From Phlegmacium glaucopus (taxonomy: Eukaryota; Basidiomycota; Agaricomycetes; Agaricales; Cortinariaceae), in NCBI GenBank assembly GCA_015039465.1, contig MU130532.1, positions 541,582-605,581 on the forward strand: a stretch of DNA of 64,000 nucleotides, written 5' to 3'. Every line of letters starts with the position of its first letter. Positions within the stretch are counted from its first letter, which is position 1. A program made the translations under genes and the position numbers. Positions 44,452 to 57,906 of this stretch are shown here, one piece after another. The notes under the pieces are model-generated. The model worked only from the letters and a program-made list of their open reading frames with translations, searched no databases and had not been told where the DNA came from.

Positions 44452-45832
44452 TCACAAATCCAAGAAGAACCTCCAAAGTACCGAGAACATCACCCCTTGC
44501 AATCCATTCGCCAAAATGCGTGTCTTCAATCCGCGGCCGAAAAGGCCACTTATACCGTCTACGGTAATAACGGCTTGTGCGGCTGCTATGTATCCTATAC
44601 GGGTCTCATTGACTTGTCGATATGTTTTGACGACGCGAAGAGAGTTAGATACGGAGTCAGAAATCACGGAGGCTACAAATCCGATAAAAGCGCGTCGGAT
44701 GAGGTTTAAGAAAACGGTGTGGGCGATGGGAAGGTTGTGTTCTAGGTAATTGTAGGTCCCAAACCACTGCGAAGACGTTAATCATATAGAATGTGACATT
44801 AAACGACGTTACTGACTGGGTAGTGCCCGACGAAGGTGGCTGCTGCAGTTGCAAGAGCACCGTACCATAAACTTCCGATACCATACATCTTGACCTATAG
44901 TTGTGAAAGGTTAGAATAGCATCTAGAAAAGAGATTTCCAAGATGAAAGAAAGGAGCCTTACTCGAGCACGAAGGATCTGCATCCCCGACCTTCCTTGGG
45001 TTTGTAACGTAGTCTTCACTGTGTCCACAGGAGTCAAGATCATTCGAAAGGCAGCAGCAGCAAGGCTGGCAAAGATTGTTTGTATCAGTAGAGGGAGCTG
45101 CTTCATGTACGTGTTACTTTGCAACAAGGCGAGGATGCCTGCGTTGGCTGCTGTGTCTCCGAAGCGAGATACAGGGCCTTGGACGAGAGCGGCTGTGAGA
45201 CCTTGGTAGTATCTTGTCCAACCTCCGTCCTCGTAAAGGGTATGGATGGCTTCGGTTGTGGTTGTGCCGTAACGGTATTGGTAGTTCATGACTGTACGCA
45301 ATGGCTGGATGGTCGGGTAAAACAATTATTATGAAATTAGTTTAGTATTCGAATAAATGATGATCGTACCATGAGGGTAAGAACTTGGAGCACCATTGCT
45401 AACCGTTCCAGGAATTCAAAGAATCAGAAATGATGAAAGTGGGTATAAATTATTTTACTCTACCTGCTGCACCACTTAGTCCTCCGCCAAGTGCGCTCAT
45501 CAACGCTCCTTTCAAATCAAACTAAATCATGAGGCAAAAATGTCAAACATTTACTTTGAAAGTTGAACAAGAATAAAGGTTCTCACTTCCGCATCTCCAG
45601 AATCGATGAACCCTTTAATGATCAGCGTCAGACCCAAGAGACCTACAACAACTGAAATCCCATAGAAGGTATATGATTTCCAGCCTAGTTCGTCTAGTCT
45701 TTCAAGTTTCCTTTGATCTTCGGGGTCGGTAGAAGTAATGGTATCTTCGTCGATTCTGGGTGCAACTAGTAAAGGTTGACATTCATCGCAAGTAATGGCG
45801 GCGGGCAGTTTGGTTGCTCCCCCTGCTGACAT
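44452..45832 (-). CDS. Mitochondrial carrier family protein, copy B
   Basis: Six exons, 45832-45587, 45521-45464, 45398-45370, 45304-44963, 44894-44817 and 44766-44452, give 355 residues. Exons 2-6 have exactly the lengths found in copy A; exon 1 is 6 nt shorter. Coding differences are spread (for example PLRTVMNYQYRYG and SRFGDTAANAGILALLQS), and both frames are intact, so both copies are likely functional. Copy B keeps the same carrier signature, TPVDTVKTTLQTQG. Confidence 0.85.
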
Positions 45833-46563
45833 TGTGGTGGTTTGAGTTCAGGATGTCTGTCGAACATTTGATGTGAGGCATAGATAGGGTCATCTTTACT
45901 TTCCCAGGTTTTTCTTCGGTCTTGACTGCTACCGTAACGACTTACATATGATACTGGACTAGAAGTACAGGACTTCCATGCAGCCGGTCAACCCATCTCA
46001 CGTGATATTTTATGTTTTTTTGGGTGGTCCTTGTAACAACTTAGAAAGTTCCTTCGCGCTAACTTATGGCAAGTACAATTAGGGAGCCAAAGTCAAATGG
46101 ACGTCCGTTTATCATCGTGATATGTTTGTTGCCAAAAATAAAGCGATATGCCGGCCCGGCGGTGAACGTTCGCTGATAACCAGTCAAGAATGGCAATCTA
46201 GTCAGTGTCAATCAGTGTCTTTATCCCCAGATTGGTGAGGGTGATATCGCCATGAATTTCAGCCTATGGAAACTTGAAATGGATGGAATTAACCTCATCA
46301 GTGCTCAGTGTCACCGTGCACTATCTGGGCTCGTGACTCAAGTTCCTGACATAGAACGGAAGGATCTACGGTAGAATAGACGCTAGTTGACCTTTTTTGG
46401 ATCGAGCAATATGCGGATTCACATTCAAAAAAGATGATGTACTAAAAATACAACCTTACATGGAGTGTGATAAGCATCAGCGAGCACCGAGAGACGAAAA
46501 GAATCATACCTCTAATATACATGACCATAGATAGGGCAGAGATTGACAAATGATGATACCTCC

Positions 46564-46948
46564 TTAAGCAGATACAGCGACCGCCTTTGGAGCTTCATCA
46601 AGAGTCAATTTCTCGAAAGCGTCTTCGAAATGATCATCATCACTCTCCTCTGCCTCTTCTTCCTCTCCAGATTCATCGTCGTCCGGAGGTTCATCCTCAA
46701 AGTCGAGCTACCAAAGCCGATAATCAGTAATCGGATCACGACCAGGCACATTACGAACAACGCACTGGGTCATATATCACTCGTATGATGAGACTGCAAC
46801 TAGGACATGTAGCAATGTCTTCGCAGTCTGCAAGCTGGCGTCGTGAAATTTCGAAACGGTCTCCGCAAGGACAAGGATAATGATATACGCGTTTCTCATC
46901 ATCCCATGCCATATCCTCGATTTCAATCTCGTCGTAATAGGCACCCAT
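46564..46948 (-). CDS. DPH3: Diphthamide biosynthesis protein 3 (CSL zinc finger)
   Basis: Two exons, 46948-46766 and 46707-46564, give 108 residues. The CSL zinc-binding domain is complete: [28 protein letters not shown], and [13 protein letters not shown] with its four cysteines. DPH3/KTI11 donates electrons to the Dph1-Dph2 iron-sulphur enzyme that starts diphthamide formation on EF2, and also serves Elongator. The second exon adds an acidic tail ([17 protein letters not shown]) typical of longer fungal forms. Confidence 0.9.
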
Positions 46949-47851
46949 TTTCTGAGACTTGTATGGCCTCTTGTATTAGGAAGGATCCAAGATATGTTAC
47001 AGATGGAAGGAAAGAAATGACGGTGATTAACTCAGACCATGAAATTAAAGAGTCGAACGCACAAAAGCTTGAAATGTTGACTGAGTGTGACGCTGAGTTA
47101 GAAATTTGTCACGTATCACGTGACCTACTGCTTCCCTGAACTGTTCATGAAGCTTTTGAATACCTTGTCTGTAATTGGCAGCACTGGAGAGTGCTAGTAA
47201 TTAAACAATACCCCTTCCAAAGATAAATCACCCTCTTCTTCACGATTTACACGCTGGCACCATGCGGTAAAGCCAACCTCTACCAGCTTTATACCCGAGC
47301 TGCGACTACATCGCAACTCCCAGTGGCTGGACTTCATTTCACTACATGTCTACAGACGGACCAGATTCGCTTACCAAAATATAGTTTGACATTCTCACAG
47401 ATCCTCCTCGGAGCTTTCAAAAAATGGTTGGCGTCAATCGCACCCTTTTTAATCTGGCTTTGAATCCACATGCATAGAAACATTGCAGAATGTGTCTTCA
47501 TTCGGCCCATTTTTTTCCCGGGAGATTGACGAAGATGTTCAACCCATATGAAATATTTTGCTTATAGGCAATCATCATTATGGACATCTCGAACCTCGCG
47601 AAACATGTGGTCGAGCTGTGCCACAGCTCCCCCCTTTCCCTTTTCAGTCGCATTTATCGTCTATGGATACTCTAGGGAACGCAATAAACGAGTGTCGTTT
47701 AGTCGTACGTTTGTGGAAATTCTCGAAAGGTGATATCCCCATTTGAAAAGGTTAGCGTGTGACTGCGGGACCGTCGACGTTGTGCACGCGCTCAATAAAT
47801 AGTGAGTCATTTTGAAAAAATTTAACTCTGTTCTTCCAAAGAAGTGCAGTC
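46949..47851. other. Intergenic region, no gene seen
   Basis: No supported frame. A GTCACGTATCACGTGAC motif with two CACGTG-like sites lies near 47108-47124, in the shared upstream region of DPH3 and the GNAT gene. Confidence 0.5.
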
Positions 47852-48682
47852 ATGGACCTAATTTACGACCAGAATTTCTGTTTTCCACTACCGGAAAGGT
47901 TGGAGAACGAGCGTGTTAAGTTGGATCCATTCATAGTTGAGTTATTGACTACACTGAACTCGAGATGACGCTGATCCGAGGTGGCGAACATGACATTTTC
48001 CATAATAAAGCCATTAAAGCATGCGAAACTCATAGATCAAACTATTTTATACCCTGAGATATTCCGTTATCTCCCCTTTGGACCGTTCAAAAGTGCCGAT
48101 GAATTTATGAATTTCTATGAAACTCGGATTCGAAAGGATCCAGGCTACATACTTTTCGCCATCGTCGATAAAACTAAACTAAATACCAATCTAAATAACG
48201 ACGACGCTCATAAAGTACCCGAAGACGAAGGTCACAATGACGGCCCACTTGCTGGTCTAATTGGATTTGTCAATACGTCTCCTACAGACCTTGTGACAGA
48301 AGTCGGGCCCGTTATGATCTTGCCACCTTTCCAGCGCACCCATATTTCCTCCAACGCCACGGGTTTGCTACTCAAATACGCTCTAAATTTACCGTCCGAG
48401 AGTCCACCTGGATTAGGACTTCGACGTGTCGTTTGGCAGGCGAATGCGTTAAACAGGGCGAGTGTCGGTCTTGCAGAACGCATGGGATTCAAGTTGGAAG
48501 GCGTATTAAGGTGGGAAAGAGCGTTATCCCCCTCTAAGGAAGAAACGGGGCGAATACCCCGGGAAGGTGATCCAAGGCGTAACTATTTTGGGAGGGATAC
48601 TGCTCTGTTAGCCCTCTGTTGGGATGATTGGGAGGATGGGGGAAGGGAGAAGGTCGACCAGGTTATGGAGAGAGTGAAATAG
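47852..48682 (+). CDS. GNAT-family N-acetyltransferase (RimJ/RimL type)
   Basis: Two exons, 47852-47935 and 48011-48682, give 251 residues. The first (MDLIYDQNFCFPLPERL) supplies the usual N-terminal strand, so the ATG at 47981 is inside the 75-nt intron. The GNAT fold shows ILYPEIFRYLPFGPF, GLIGFVNTS, GPVMILPPFQRTHIS (acetyl-CoA loop region) and VVWQANALNRASVGLAERMGFKLEGVLR. Fungal proteins of this type acetylate small molecules or protein N-termini; the substrate is unknown. Confidence 0.85.
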
Positions 48683-51600
48683 TGAGGACGACCTGGTATC
48701 TTTTTCACAAAAAGTACCCATAGAAGTAATTCATGATCAAAAGCCAAAAAATGCGTGACAGTCGGGTCCTCAATGGCACTTATATTCTGTATACTATACG
48801 TGAGATTGAATCACACTGAAATAAGCATTAACTTAGCAGGTGACAGGCGTCCCAATGACTCAGGCTTAATTAAGTACGCCATACAAGTTGAAAGCTTGCG
48901 AAATTTTCAAGAGTCTGAGTCCACCTACTGGAAACCGATATCTATTCCTTGACTGACAATACAAGCTGCTCGGATGGAGTCTTAACATTTCCGTAGCATC
49001 AGATGAAAGTGATAGTAGGATCACATGTGCGGTAGCAAGAACATTGCAATGAGGTTGTATTGATTGAATATACTCATATGTACTCATTACTACCCTTTTA
49101 TGCTGAGTCGAAAAGGGTAGTTAAAATGACTGCCTAATTATAACTAGTAGTGATTTATACAGTCACCGATCTGCGGCTCAGAATCTATTGGACGCAACAA
49201 CAGCTTGTGATGATTAGACTTTCCATAGGTTGCCCAATAATATACAAGTCTACAGTTCTCTTGAGATTTGTGTGATAGTCCTTCACGATCGACTCTGGGA
49301 CTGGACCGTGACTAGGGGGGGTATGTAATATCAGCGACATCGGCATTCAAACGGACCTAGAGACTCGGATTCAAATAATCAAATTGCATCTTCTTCTCGA
49401 ACACAAAGCATTTGGGCCTCGGAAATTTGCGGGATGAAAGCTAAGATGCTTAAGTATACGAAACCCAATTTATTTCTGTAGAGGATGAATTATTTCTTGC
49501 ATAATAGGGTCAAATCCACCCTACCTCATTTACTACCACTGGCAGGGTTGTGTAGTTGCCAGTGTAGTTTCTTAACACCCTGGAAACGTGCCAAAGACCT
49601 GAAGTCAACCGACGTCTATTTTTGTCGAAACCTTCTTGAAGGCTCAATGTAGGGTAGTTCCGAGTTGATAATCAAATAGAATTGTACCTTCGCGGTTTCC
49701 GGAAACCACCAAAAACCCCCCGGAAAACCCCAAAATCAAATTATGTATATCGATGATGAAATAATAAGAAATGTCGATTATTCAAATTAGGGGGTTTAGT
49801 TTAGTGGAAACCATAAAATCTAAAGAGATTCAAGATTGTGACAATAGAGTGGAAAAAGCCAACCTCGTGTCGCATGCGGAAAAGGTTGGTGGCACGATTG
49901 TGACAGAATATAGTAATACATACTTATAATACTTATGGTGGTGTGTGTTGATTCCGAAGGCTTTTACAAAATATTTTGAATCTTCCTAGCCAGGAGGACC
50001 GACGCTCGGGGAAAGAAACCGCGCGGTATCAATAACCGAGACGGTGACCTATAGCTTATGAAAGTCAAAGCTAAAATGCAAAAGCTTATTTGAATGTAGG
50101 CGCAAAAGTTGTTCAGCACGTCGACAATCTATCCTCGAGGATTCGTTCGAATAATGTTTTTTGCCATGCCATAACTGATTGTAACGACAGTCAGAATTCA
50201 GATTTTGGGCGCCGACTCTGCCATATGTCAAGGGTGCTGTTAAGGCTGATCGTATATATGAGATCAAAGAAACAAAGCATTTCCATTGGGCAGGGACCCT
50301 CTAACTCCGGAGGTTGGGCAGCTGGCTGCAGGGAATGTCGGTTCCAAAACCCGGACGGACTTTCAAGTTAGGATAGTAGAGGTTAAATTCCATATCCGGA
50401 TGGCAGATCGCCTAACGCCAAATAGGATGCAATTCGCCCAACGGACCTTTAAATAAAAGACTCGGAAGCAGTTATAGCCTCTTATTAGTAGCACCGATAA
50501 GTTAATGTAAATTACTTTCTTTGTTTGGCAGTCAAATTAAAACAACCATGCTTTTCGCGCACTCCTCACTGAAATAGTTCTCAGAGTAATATAAAACTGG
50601 GTCTGGCAGCTATCACAAAGGAAGCTTTCAAGAAACGCAAATTACTTGGGGTGTAACCTGGTGCTAGTAGCCCTACCCTTGTTCATTTCGCTAGTACTTA
50701 GGCTTTGTTGCTCCAAGTTTCCGTACAACCTCTTACTAGTAGTACTGACGCGACAATACATTTGTCCGGACAGATTTTCCAGAAGCCTCTCGGCCCCCTG
50801 GTCTGGACAGATTCTCGAAATAGGTATTAAGTATTTAGGTCGTGCCCGGTGCCATTTCTGGATAGAAATCCGAAAACCGTTTTGGGGGTCGACCTCTGAG
50901 CCATATGTCAGAAGTCCCTATTAGGCCTGCTCAATTCTCAGGATCGAAGCTCAGTTCGCTGGATGTTTGTTTCTATATAAAAAATCCATCGTCAAATATC
51001 TCGTGACAAATCGCTATCGGACCTGAGAATATTGACCAGGACCATCAGTAAAGAAGGAACGGAAACCACTGAAAACCCCGAAACCGTGACATCTGGCGAC
51101 CTACGTCCATTTCCTGGAAACCTGCCACTGCCAAGCTACCGTGCGATGGAAACCCGGGAAATCCAAGAAAACTATGGAAACTCCAGAAACTATCAGGTAG
51201 CGAAATCCATATGTAATGAGTGTAGACGTAAAAAATAGAAACTACAGCATGGTATAAAAGCATTTTGATGATTCTGAACGCGCCGGCATCATGCCACAAC
51301 CTCGAATGGAAGGCATGGAAAATGCCATTGTTTTTTTTTTCACTACCAGCGAAAGACATTTTCTTGCGCGTTGACCCAGATACCGGCATGTGGACCGCCC
51401 AGATGGGAGGGCCATTCTAACCTGTCCAGGTCATCGAGCTAGATGCGATTGGCCGAGTTTGCCCATTTATTTATGCCCGGAAGATTTTAGTTACCATGAT
51501 GCATCGGAAATTCTTTTTTCGTTAACCATTTCATTGATCATCACCTTCATAGTTAGCTTCATATTTTGGTAGCGACGCTAGGGGTAATGGATTTACAGGT

Positions 51601-53046
51601 GGCTTAGGTTGCCAAGTTTCCAGAAACCCGAAAACCAGTGAAAACTAGCGAAAAAAACCCGGTAGTGTAATAATATATTTAAAGATCGATCAATTTGTCA
51701 TGTTTAGTCCTCTGAGTACGGACTGGTACAGAATCTTCAATTACCTTTCCTCGTTGCGATTGGCAGGAAGCGGCAGGCGTGACTTGAAAAATGAAGCCCA
51801 TTCGGTAGTAGTTTGAGTAAATTAAGTGACTCTTTTTGTACTGGCCCACAGGCCACATAGGACTCATGTTGTGCCGGATTCGCATCACGAGTCGATCTTT
51901 CGACTTAGAATCCGATCGCTCTGAAAGCAAATTGTGAATGATCTCAAGATGATTCTCGATTGATTTTGATTCCATGACTGCCAATGAACTCGGAGACTCG
52001 GCTTGCATTATGAAACCGTTATGAATATACATGCCACACACGAATGTAATGCGGCAGTGGGAAAAATATGATCCAGGTGGGCATTAAATTGAATTTTGTC
52101 TTTCTTCGAATTCGCCTGACCAACTGTAGTATGCTCAAAGTAGTACTAATTTAACCAATCTTTTTAATCCAATTTCAACAAACAAAACAAAATATTTACA
52201 AATTCATCTCGACCCATCATATCTGACATACGATCTTCGAATGAACGAGGTTGTGAGACGCGCAGAAATAAAGCGGATTTACTGAGAATTAGAACCAACA
52301 TCACGGTCGCCTCCTGTCTGTGTTTACTTCTCAGAACAACAGAAGTATTCTGTGAAATCGGTCGTATGGAGGATGTGCACTGACCGCCGGACGGCCCTCA
52401 CCACGTGCCCTTCTCGTGGCCTAAATAAATTTCCTCTTTTTTGTTAACGATTTCCATTTTAGGACCTACATACGGGAATTCCCCATCTTTGACACACCAG
52501 GTACCAGACGACGACCGCCCAAAACTATATACCCAACCTTTAAACAAACACAGAGCTCCCGGCTCAAGTCAAGCTTTCCTGGTCAAGCCTAGCGAGTACT
52601 GCAAACACTGTCAAATATCTCGGGGAACTTAGTAAAGCGAGAAACCAACGGTCCAGGATCTTGACCATCTTATATAACTTACAAGGAAGGCCTTCACTTT
52701 CCTAGAGTACGGCGTAATTGAAGACCTCATCCTCTTATCGATTGAAAGGACGAGGCTTGGAGTCTCCCTTGTAAAAAAGAAAAAGGGAGTATCGCGTTCC
52801 TCCGGGTATCAATTCGCTGACATCGAGGTATGTCTCCTTGACAAATTGAAATGGCCCGTTGCTGTTAATCACCAACCAGCATTTTCGTCTTGTCAGAATA
52901 GAAAGTCCGACGGAGTCCCATAAGGATCCACACCTACAACCAGTCAGATTCTAAGGCGCCGTCCCTCCTGTCGTTTTTTACCACCATCTCCTTACTTTTG
53001 CATTTTTGCCACTGAAATCCACTCACTACTTCAAAGAACGCTCGTT
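48683..53046. other. Gene-poor 4.4-kb region of degenerate repeats
   Basis: No gene can be supported. Three patches rich in GGAAACC/GAAAACCCC lie at about 49691-49730, 51058-51195 and 51615-51662. A 14-bp palindrome, GGTTTCCGGAAACC, is at 49694-49707. Segments near 50165-50260 and 50865-50945 resemble each other (GCCATATGTCA core), as do those near 50475-50500 and 50727-50750. A 120-codon minus frame (51679-52041) has no domain. The whole looks like old transposon sequence. Confidence 0.5.
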
Positions 53047-55468
53047 ATGTCCCTGACATCCAATTTGCTGTTCAAGCCGACAGTTCCGCAGCAACCTATT
53101 GCGACTGTCATACTTGTTGAAAACTCTCAAGCGATGTCATATATATGGTCCGATCTGCAGGATCAATATCTCAACAAGCTTGTGGACAAGCTTGTAGTCG
53201 CCAACCCCTTTGCCCCGGTATGTGATGACCTGCTGATTTATTACAAGACCTACTCGTTTATCACTTCTGTTGTATCCAGTTAACAGTGTCGGTACTTGAG
53301 AGTTATCCATCTCAGGATCATGGATCGAATTCTTCTTTTCCCCGACAGTATAGCGGCTACCACGATGGATTGCGTGATTTGAAATTCAACTTTGCACCTG
53401 AGAACAGGATCTCACCCGGAAGAGTCAACAATTGCATCGACGTGCGTTTTTTTTCTTATGTCACACGTTTACACTATTTCATCAGACTGTCCCTCACAAG
53501 TTACTCGACTCTGGAAAATTCCAAGGTCAAACTCTTTCACTACACTTGATTATCATAGCAGCGACCACGCCCTCGGATGAAAGTAATGTGACATATTTTC
53601 CCGACAACTTCTCTCCCTGGCTTCATTTGGCGCAGAAACTTGCGAAGGTGAAATTATTTTAACATCCCTGATCATCGACTATCTAAGAACTTTCTCTGCT
53701 AGAAAAATGTCCATTGTCACATTGTTGCTAGCCCACACCAGAATATGACTGCGCTAACGATGTTATTCGACGAGACAGTAAGTCCCCTGGCAATTCGGTC
53801 ATTTCTGTTTGAGCGACAGTCCTGGCCATAGCTTGGCCAATACTAACCGTAACTAGCTCCGATTACAGAACCGCATTGAAGCAATGCCCCCTTTCCTGGT
53901 TGATCCAGCGAAGATAATGCTTCGGCTATCAGCGCAACCAATGTATGGAGGGTACCCGGAATCAGGTTTGTCTTTCGTTCCTCCCCGGAAAATTCCTTTG
54001 ATCTGACTAAACTTGCTCGGACCCCAACAGCATCTTCAAACCAATATGTACGTAAATTTCCGGTTGATTCCCCGTATATCTGAGGTCCTTTTCAAACGAC
54101 TTTCAGCCGTCTCAAAGGATCATCCCAAGCAGACGAGATTCTTATCCTATAGAGAACTTTTATGTTGAGTTCGACGATGCGTCAGGGCCCGCACCATCGT
54201 CCAATGAAACTGATCCGGCACCCAGCCTCGTTTCTCAATTACAGCAGGTGCATGGATTAACTAAAAAAAAGGTTTATGGCACAAGACCACCACGGCAGCC
54301 CTTTTTCCGTGATGAACGCGTTCGCGACAAGTATCGCAAAGTACCTACCCCCTTGACCATGCCATCGTCTGTAACCGAAGAGGTACCTTCGCCAAGCGCA
54401 GGAGGAAAAGTCGTTTCACAATCACGAGTGGACCGCATGAATCGTGTTGTTGGCCAGGCTAGTCCAACGGATCTCCACTCACGTCGCCAGCACCCATGGC
54501 CTAGACGTGGTTCTCGATTATCCACCCCCGAACCAGAGGGCATGTCCTCCCCTCCGTCAACGTCCACCGTTTATGACCTTTCTCCCGGGAGTCCTTATCT
54601 CCCCTCCGACATGTCGTCACCAGTAACGCCAGTGACAATGACAGAAGAATCCTACAATCTCTCAGCAGGTCATGTGCAGAATGTACAACCTGCTCTGCCA
54701 GTATACCAAATCGGGACCATGTCAGAACAAGGTTGGCCACAGCAGCCTCATTATCATTCCGGATACCATTCTTTACCTCAGCAGCAGTACTTCCCGCCAC
54801 AGATATCAAACTTCTACAATGCAACTGGCCACATAATTGAACATGCGGACATACAAACTTTGGAGCAGCAACGACCACCTAGCGTGCCGTCTTCACATTC
54901 TCCCGGTTCATACTCCAATTATGCACCAACCCCCATGCTTACACCACCTATTGTATCATCGCAGTCCTACCCGATGAACGATACCCCAATGACCAGTGTC
55001 ACAGCACCCACACGCATTATATCTAAAGATGCCACCATGCATGCCCCGAAACCGAGTCAACGGTCTTCTAAAAAGATAGTAGCATCAGAAGAAGACGAAG
55101 AAAGGTTTATGTTTGGCCAGGAATTCGTTGCTGCGACAGCTGCGTTATTTGAAGCAGAAGTGCTTCCTGCATACCCTAATTTTCCAGGGATGAGCTCTGG
55201 GTTGACGACGAGTAGTAACCAAGGAGTGTTGCCTTATTTGACAGCATCGCAGGCTGGGGAGCTTTATGCTTCTCGTGTTCGACGGCCGGGTGAACAACAA
55301 CGACAACAGCAGCAGGCAACTTCTTCTCTTCCGCTACCTGTGCCTTCTGCACCGCCGGCGAATGTGTACTCAACAAATGGGTTGATGATGTCGTCATACT
55401 CATCTGCGCCTCCCTTGACTTCCTACCAACCGCAGGGTACCTCTTCCCTTACAGGGTGGGCTGGTTAG
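53047..55468 (+). CDS. MED25: Mediator subunit 25-like protein with VWA domain
   Basis: Seven exons, 53047-53217, 53280-53441, 53486-53647, 53703-53777, 53869-53965, 54031-54047 and 54107-55468, give about 681 residues. Exon 6 is a 17-nt microexon. The N-terminal 220 residues are a von Willebrand A fold: PQQPIATVILVENSQAM, YHDGLRDLKFNFAPENRIS, LSLHLIIIAATTPS, NVHCHIVASPHQNM and the basic stretch before the tail. The remaining 450 residues are Pro/Gln/Ser-rich (a GQEFVAATAALFEAE helix near the end), like activator-binding tails. MED25 links transcription factors to RNA polymerase II. The assignment rests on the VWA pattern and tail, so it is strong for the domain and moderate for the name. Confidence 0.75.
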
Positions 55469-56065
55469 AGACCCTTTTTCATTTCTTTCTTCCAGGCTCT
55501 AATGTATACAAATGATTTTCTTTACCATCCATCTTACATATCCCATGTGGACCCAATCTGCTTTTTCTTGCTCGTCGTTACTTACTGTTTAATCTGCTAT
55601 ATCTATCTGACTGTTTTTGTAGTTGTTTTCCTTTTCTCTTGTCTTTGGGAAATTTTGTGACATCTTAGCTTTCTTTGCATCTATAGGGCTTTCTTCTTCT
55701 CACTACTTTATGGGTTTTGTTTCAAATGTGTACATAAACATGAGACTATCGATTGATTTTATTCCCTCATTTTCAGTTAATATCCCACTCGCTGCCTTGT
55801 CTATATTTTAATTTTAACGGCAATCAGGTGAAGTTCGATCACTCTCTTTCGGACTAGTCAGTAGGTTTGGAAGTATATTTGAAAGGTCGCCGTAAATCAT
55901 CAAATTATGTCAGTCTCTCGGAATCTTTGTGATGACAGCATTTGCCCGAATGGGTTCCTGAAAGTTTCTGTGTCTTGGGGTGGAAAACGGAAGGGCAACG
56001 AATGAACAGGACACTCGATAATACAACGCCAGTACTATCCGGAACAGGGACTGGGCAATCATTGG
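55469..56065. other. Convergent intergenic region
   Basis: T-rich 3' flank of MED25 and of PRP46, which converge. No gene seen. Confidence 0.6.
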
Positions 56066-57906
56066 CTATTGCGATTGTTCCGCGTATATCTGTGCCAGAA
56101 ACGAGAAGAAAAAATAAATCAATACGAACACGATAGGATATTGTCACAGACCTTTATCGTTTTATCAGCCCCTCCAGTGATGAGACGTGTGCCAGTTTGG
56201 TCAAATGTAGAACAAAAAACACCTGCTTCAGCCTCAAGGGACCCCGGTTGCGGTAAGTCTTCCATATTTTGGAAAGGTGTTCCTGTGGCGTAGTCCCAGA
56301 GTGTTAAAGTTCCATTATCGCCTAAACATTTCATAGTATTCATTAAAAATCAATCCAAATTAGCGCATAATTCCGGACCCAGAAGCAGGATCAGATAGAT
56401 AGAACAGAAGAAATAAAACAAAGATAGGTCAGCAGGTACTGAGATAGAAAGTCAATTGACCAAAAAAACTCGCCTCCAGAGAAGAACACCCCTTCAGCAT
56501 TGACGGACATTGTGTTGATGATGGCGTCGTGCCCGGTAAAGTTGAACACGAAGGTACCTTCAGGACATTTCCACTTTTTGATATTGTTCCCACCAGCAGA
56601 TCCAGAAGCGAAGGAATACTCTGTAGGATGGATAGCAAGAGCCCGAACAGACTTTTTGTGATGTGTCAATGTGGTCATGGTTTTGCCAGCCGCTAGGTCC
56701 CATAATCTGGTGCAAGCAGTGAGAAAACAACGGAGGTAAAGATGTCAGCTGTCGTTCGTTATCGATATTGAGGAAGTGGAAGATTCCGGAAATACGAGTG
56801 TGCGTTTTTCATGATAGGAAACAGGAAAGCCAAAGCTTACCTGACAGTGGAGTCCATGCTCCCGGTAATGACTTGTGGATCAGATTCTTGGCATTTGACG
56901 TCCGCGACGGTGCCAGTGTGGCCCGAGAGGACATGGATTTGGGCCTTTGTTCGCATGTCCCATACTCGAGCTGAGGCATCTCGACCTGCAGTGACTAGAA
57001 CATCGAGCGTTGGGTGCAGCGATAGGGAATAGACACCTGAGAGGTGACCATGGTAATGACGAATGACTTTGTTGGCTTCTAGATCCCAGCATTTGACCAT
57101 CTATCAAGGAAAAAGATCAGTCTGTTCAGCATGCTCATGGAAGTCGCGAGTAAGTCGCACCTTATCTTCACCACACGAAAACAAATAGGGATGACGTGAC
57201 GATACTGCCAACCCTCTTACAGTTGAGATGTGACCCGTCAACGATAACTTGAGCTCTCCAGAAGCCAGATCCCAGATCTTGACGACCCTATCTCCTGCAC
57301 CGGTGGCAAACCATTTATTTCCAGGTTCAACAGCCACACTTCTCACCCAACCTAAATGCCCCGAGATCACGCGAACAAGCTTCCACGGGGGGTGATATGT
57401 AGGCTTGATAGTTCTCGTGGTTTTGTGTAGGGTAAGTGCTTGAGAGAGTTTGGAAGGAGCGGTCAAAGTAGATGGTTTGGATTGAGGAGTCTTGTCAATT
57501 GAGGCAATTAGTTGGGAAGTGTTAGCGTTAATTGAATCTGTCAATTTTAAAGGAAATATTTAATTGGGTGTGTTTCGGAGTGAGGATGAGAGTTGCATAC
57601 CACCAGAGGTAATCATTTTTCGTGCTGGATCTGGTGCTCGTGAAGGACCCACTGGACCTTGTTGAGAAAGAAGAGGGGGCGGAAGTTCTTTGAAGTCGCG
57701 GTATTCATCGTGAATTTTGACGGCTAGACGAATTCTAGCACTGATTTATTTCCGTTAAGTCGATCTTTTTATGAACAAAATGAGGCCGACCTTGATTCCT
57801 CTTCTAATAAGATATCGCCTGTTTCGGATGCGAATAAAGCTCTAGTTCGTTTGGCGCTTATACGGTGTAGCTGTTCAAGAGGCGGGAGTCCTGGTGCTGT
57901 AGTCAT
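56066..57906 (-). CDS. PRP46: Pre-mRNA splicing factor PRP46/PLRG1
   Basis: Seven exons, 57906-57791, 57740-57601, 57537-57161, 57100-56841, 56706-56474, 56321-56152 and 56089-56066, give 439 residues. Seven WD40 blades follow an N-terminal extension: [89 protein letters not shown], and the last blade GADKTIK. This order and wording is that of PLRG1/PRP46, a NineTeen-complex component of the activated spliceosome. The intron after FFSGG is GC-AG (GGAG|GCGAGT). The last exon codes only seven residues. Confidence 0.92.

Noticed and set aside
51679..52041. 120-codon minus frame
   Set aside because: No domain, no splice context, inside degenerate repeat sequence.
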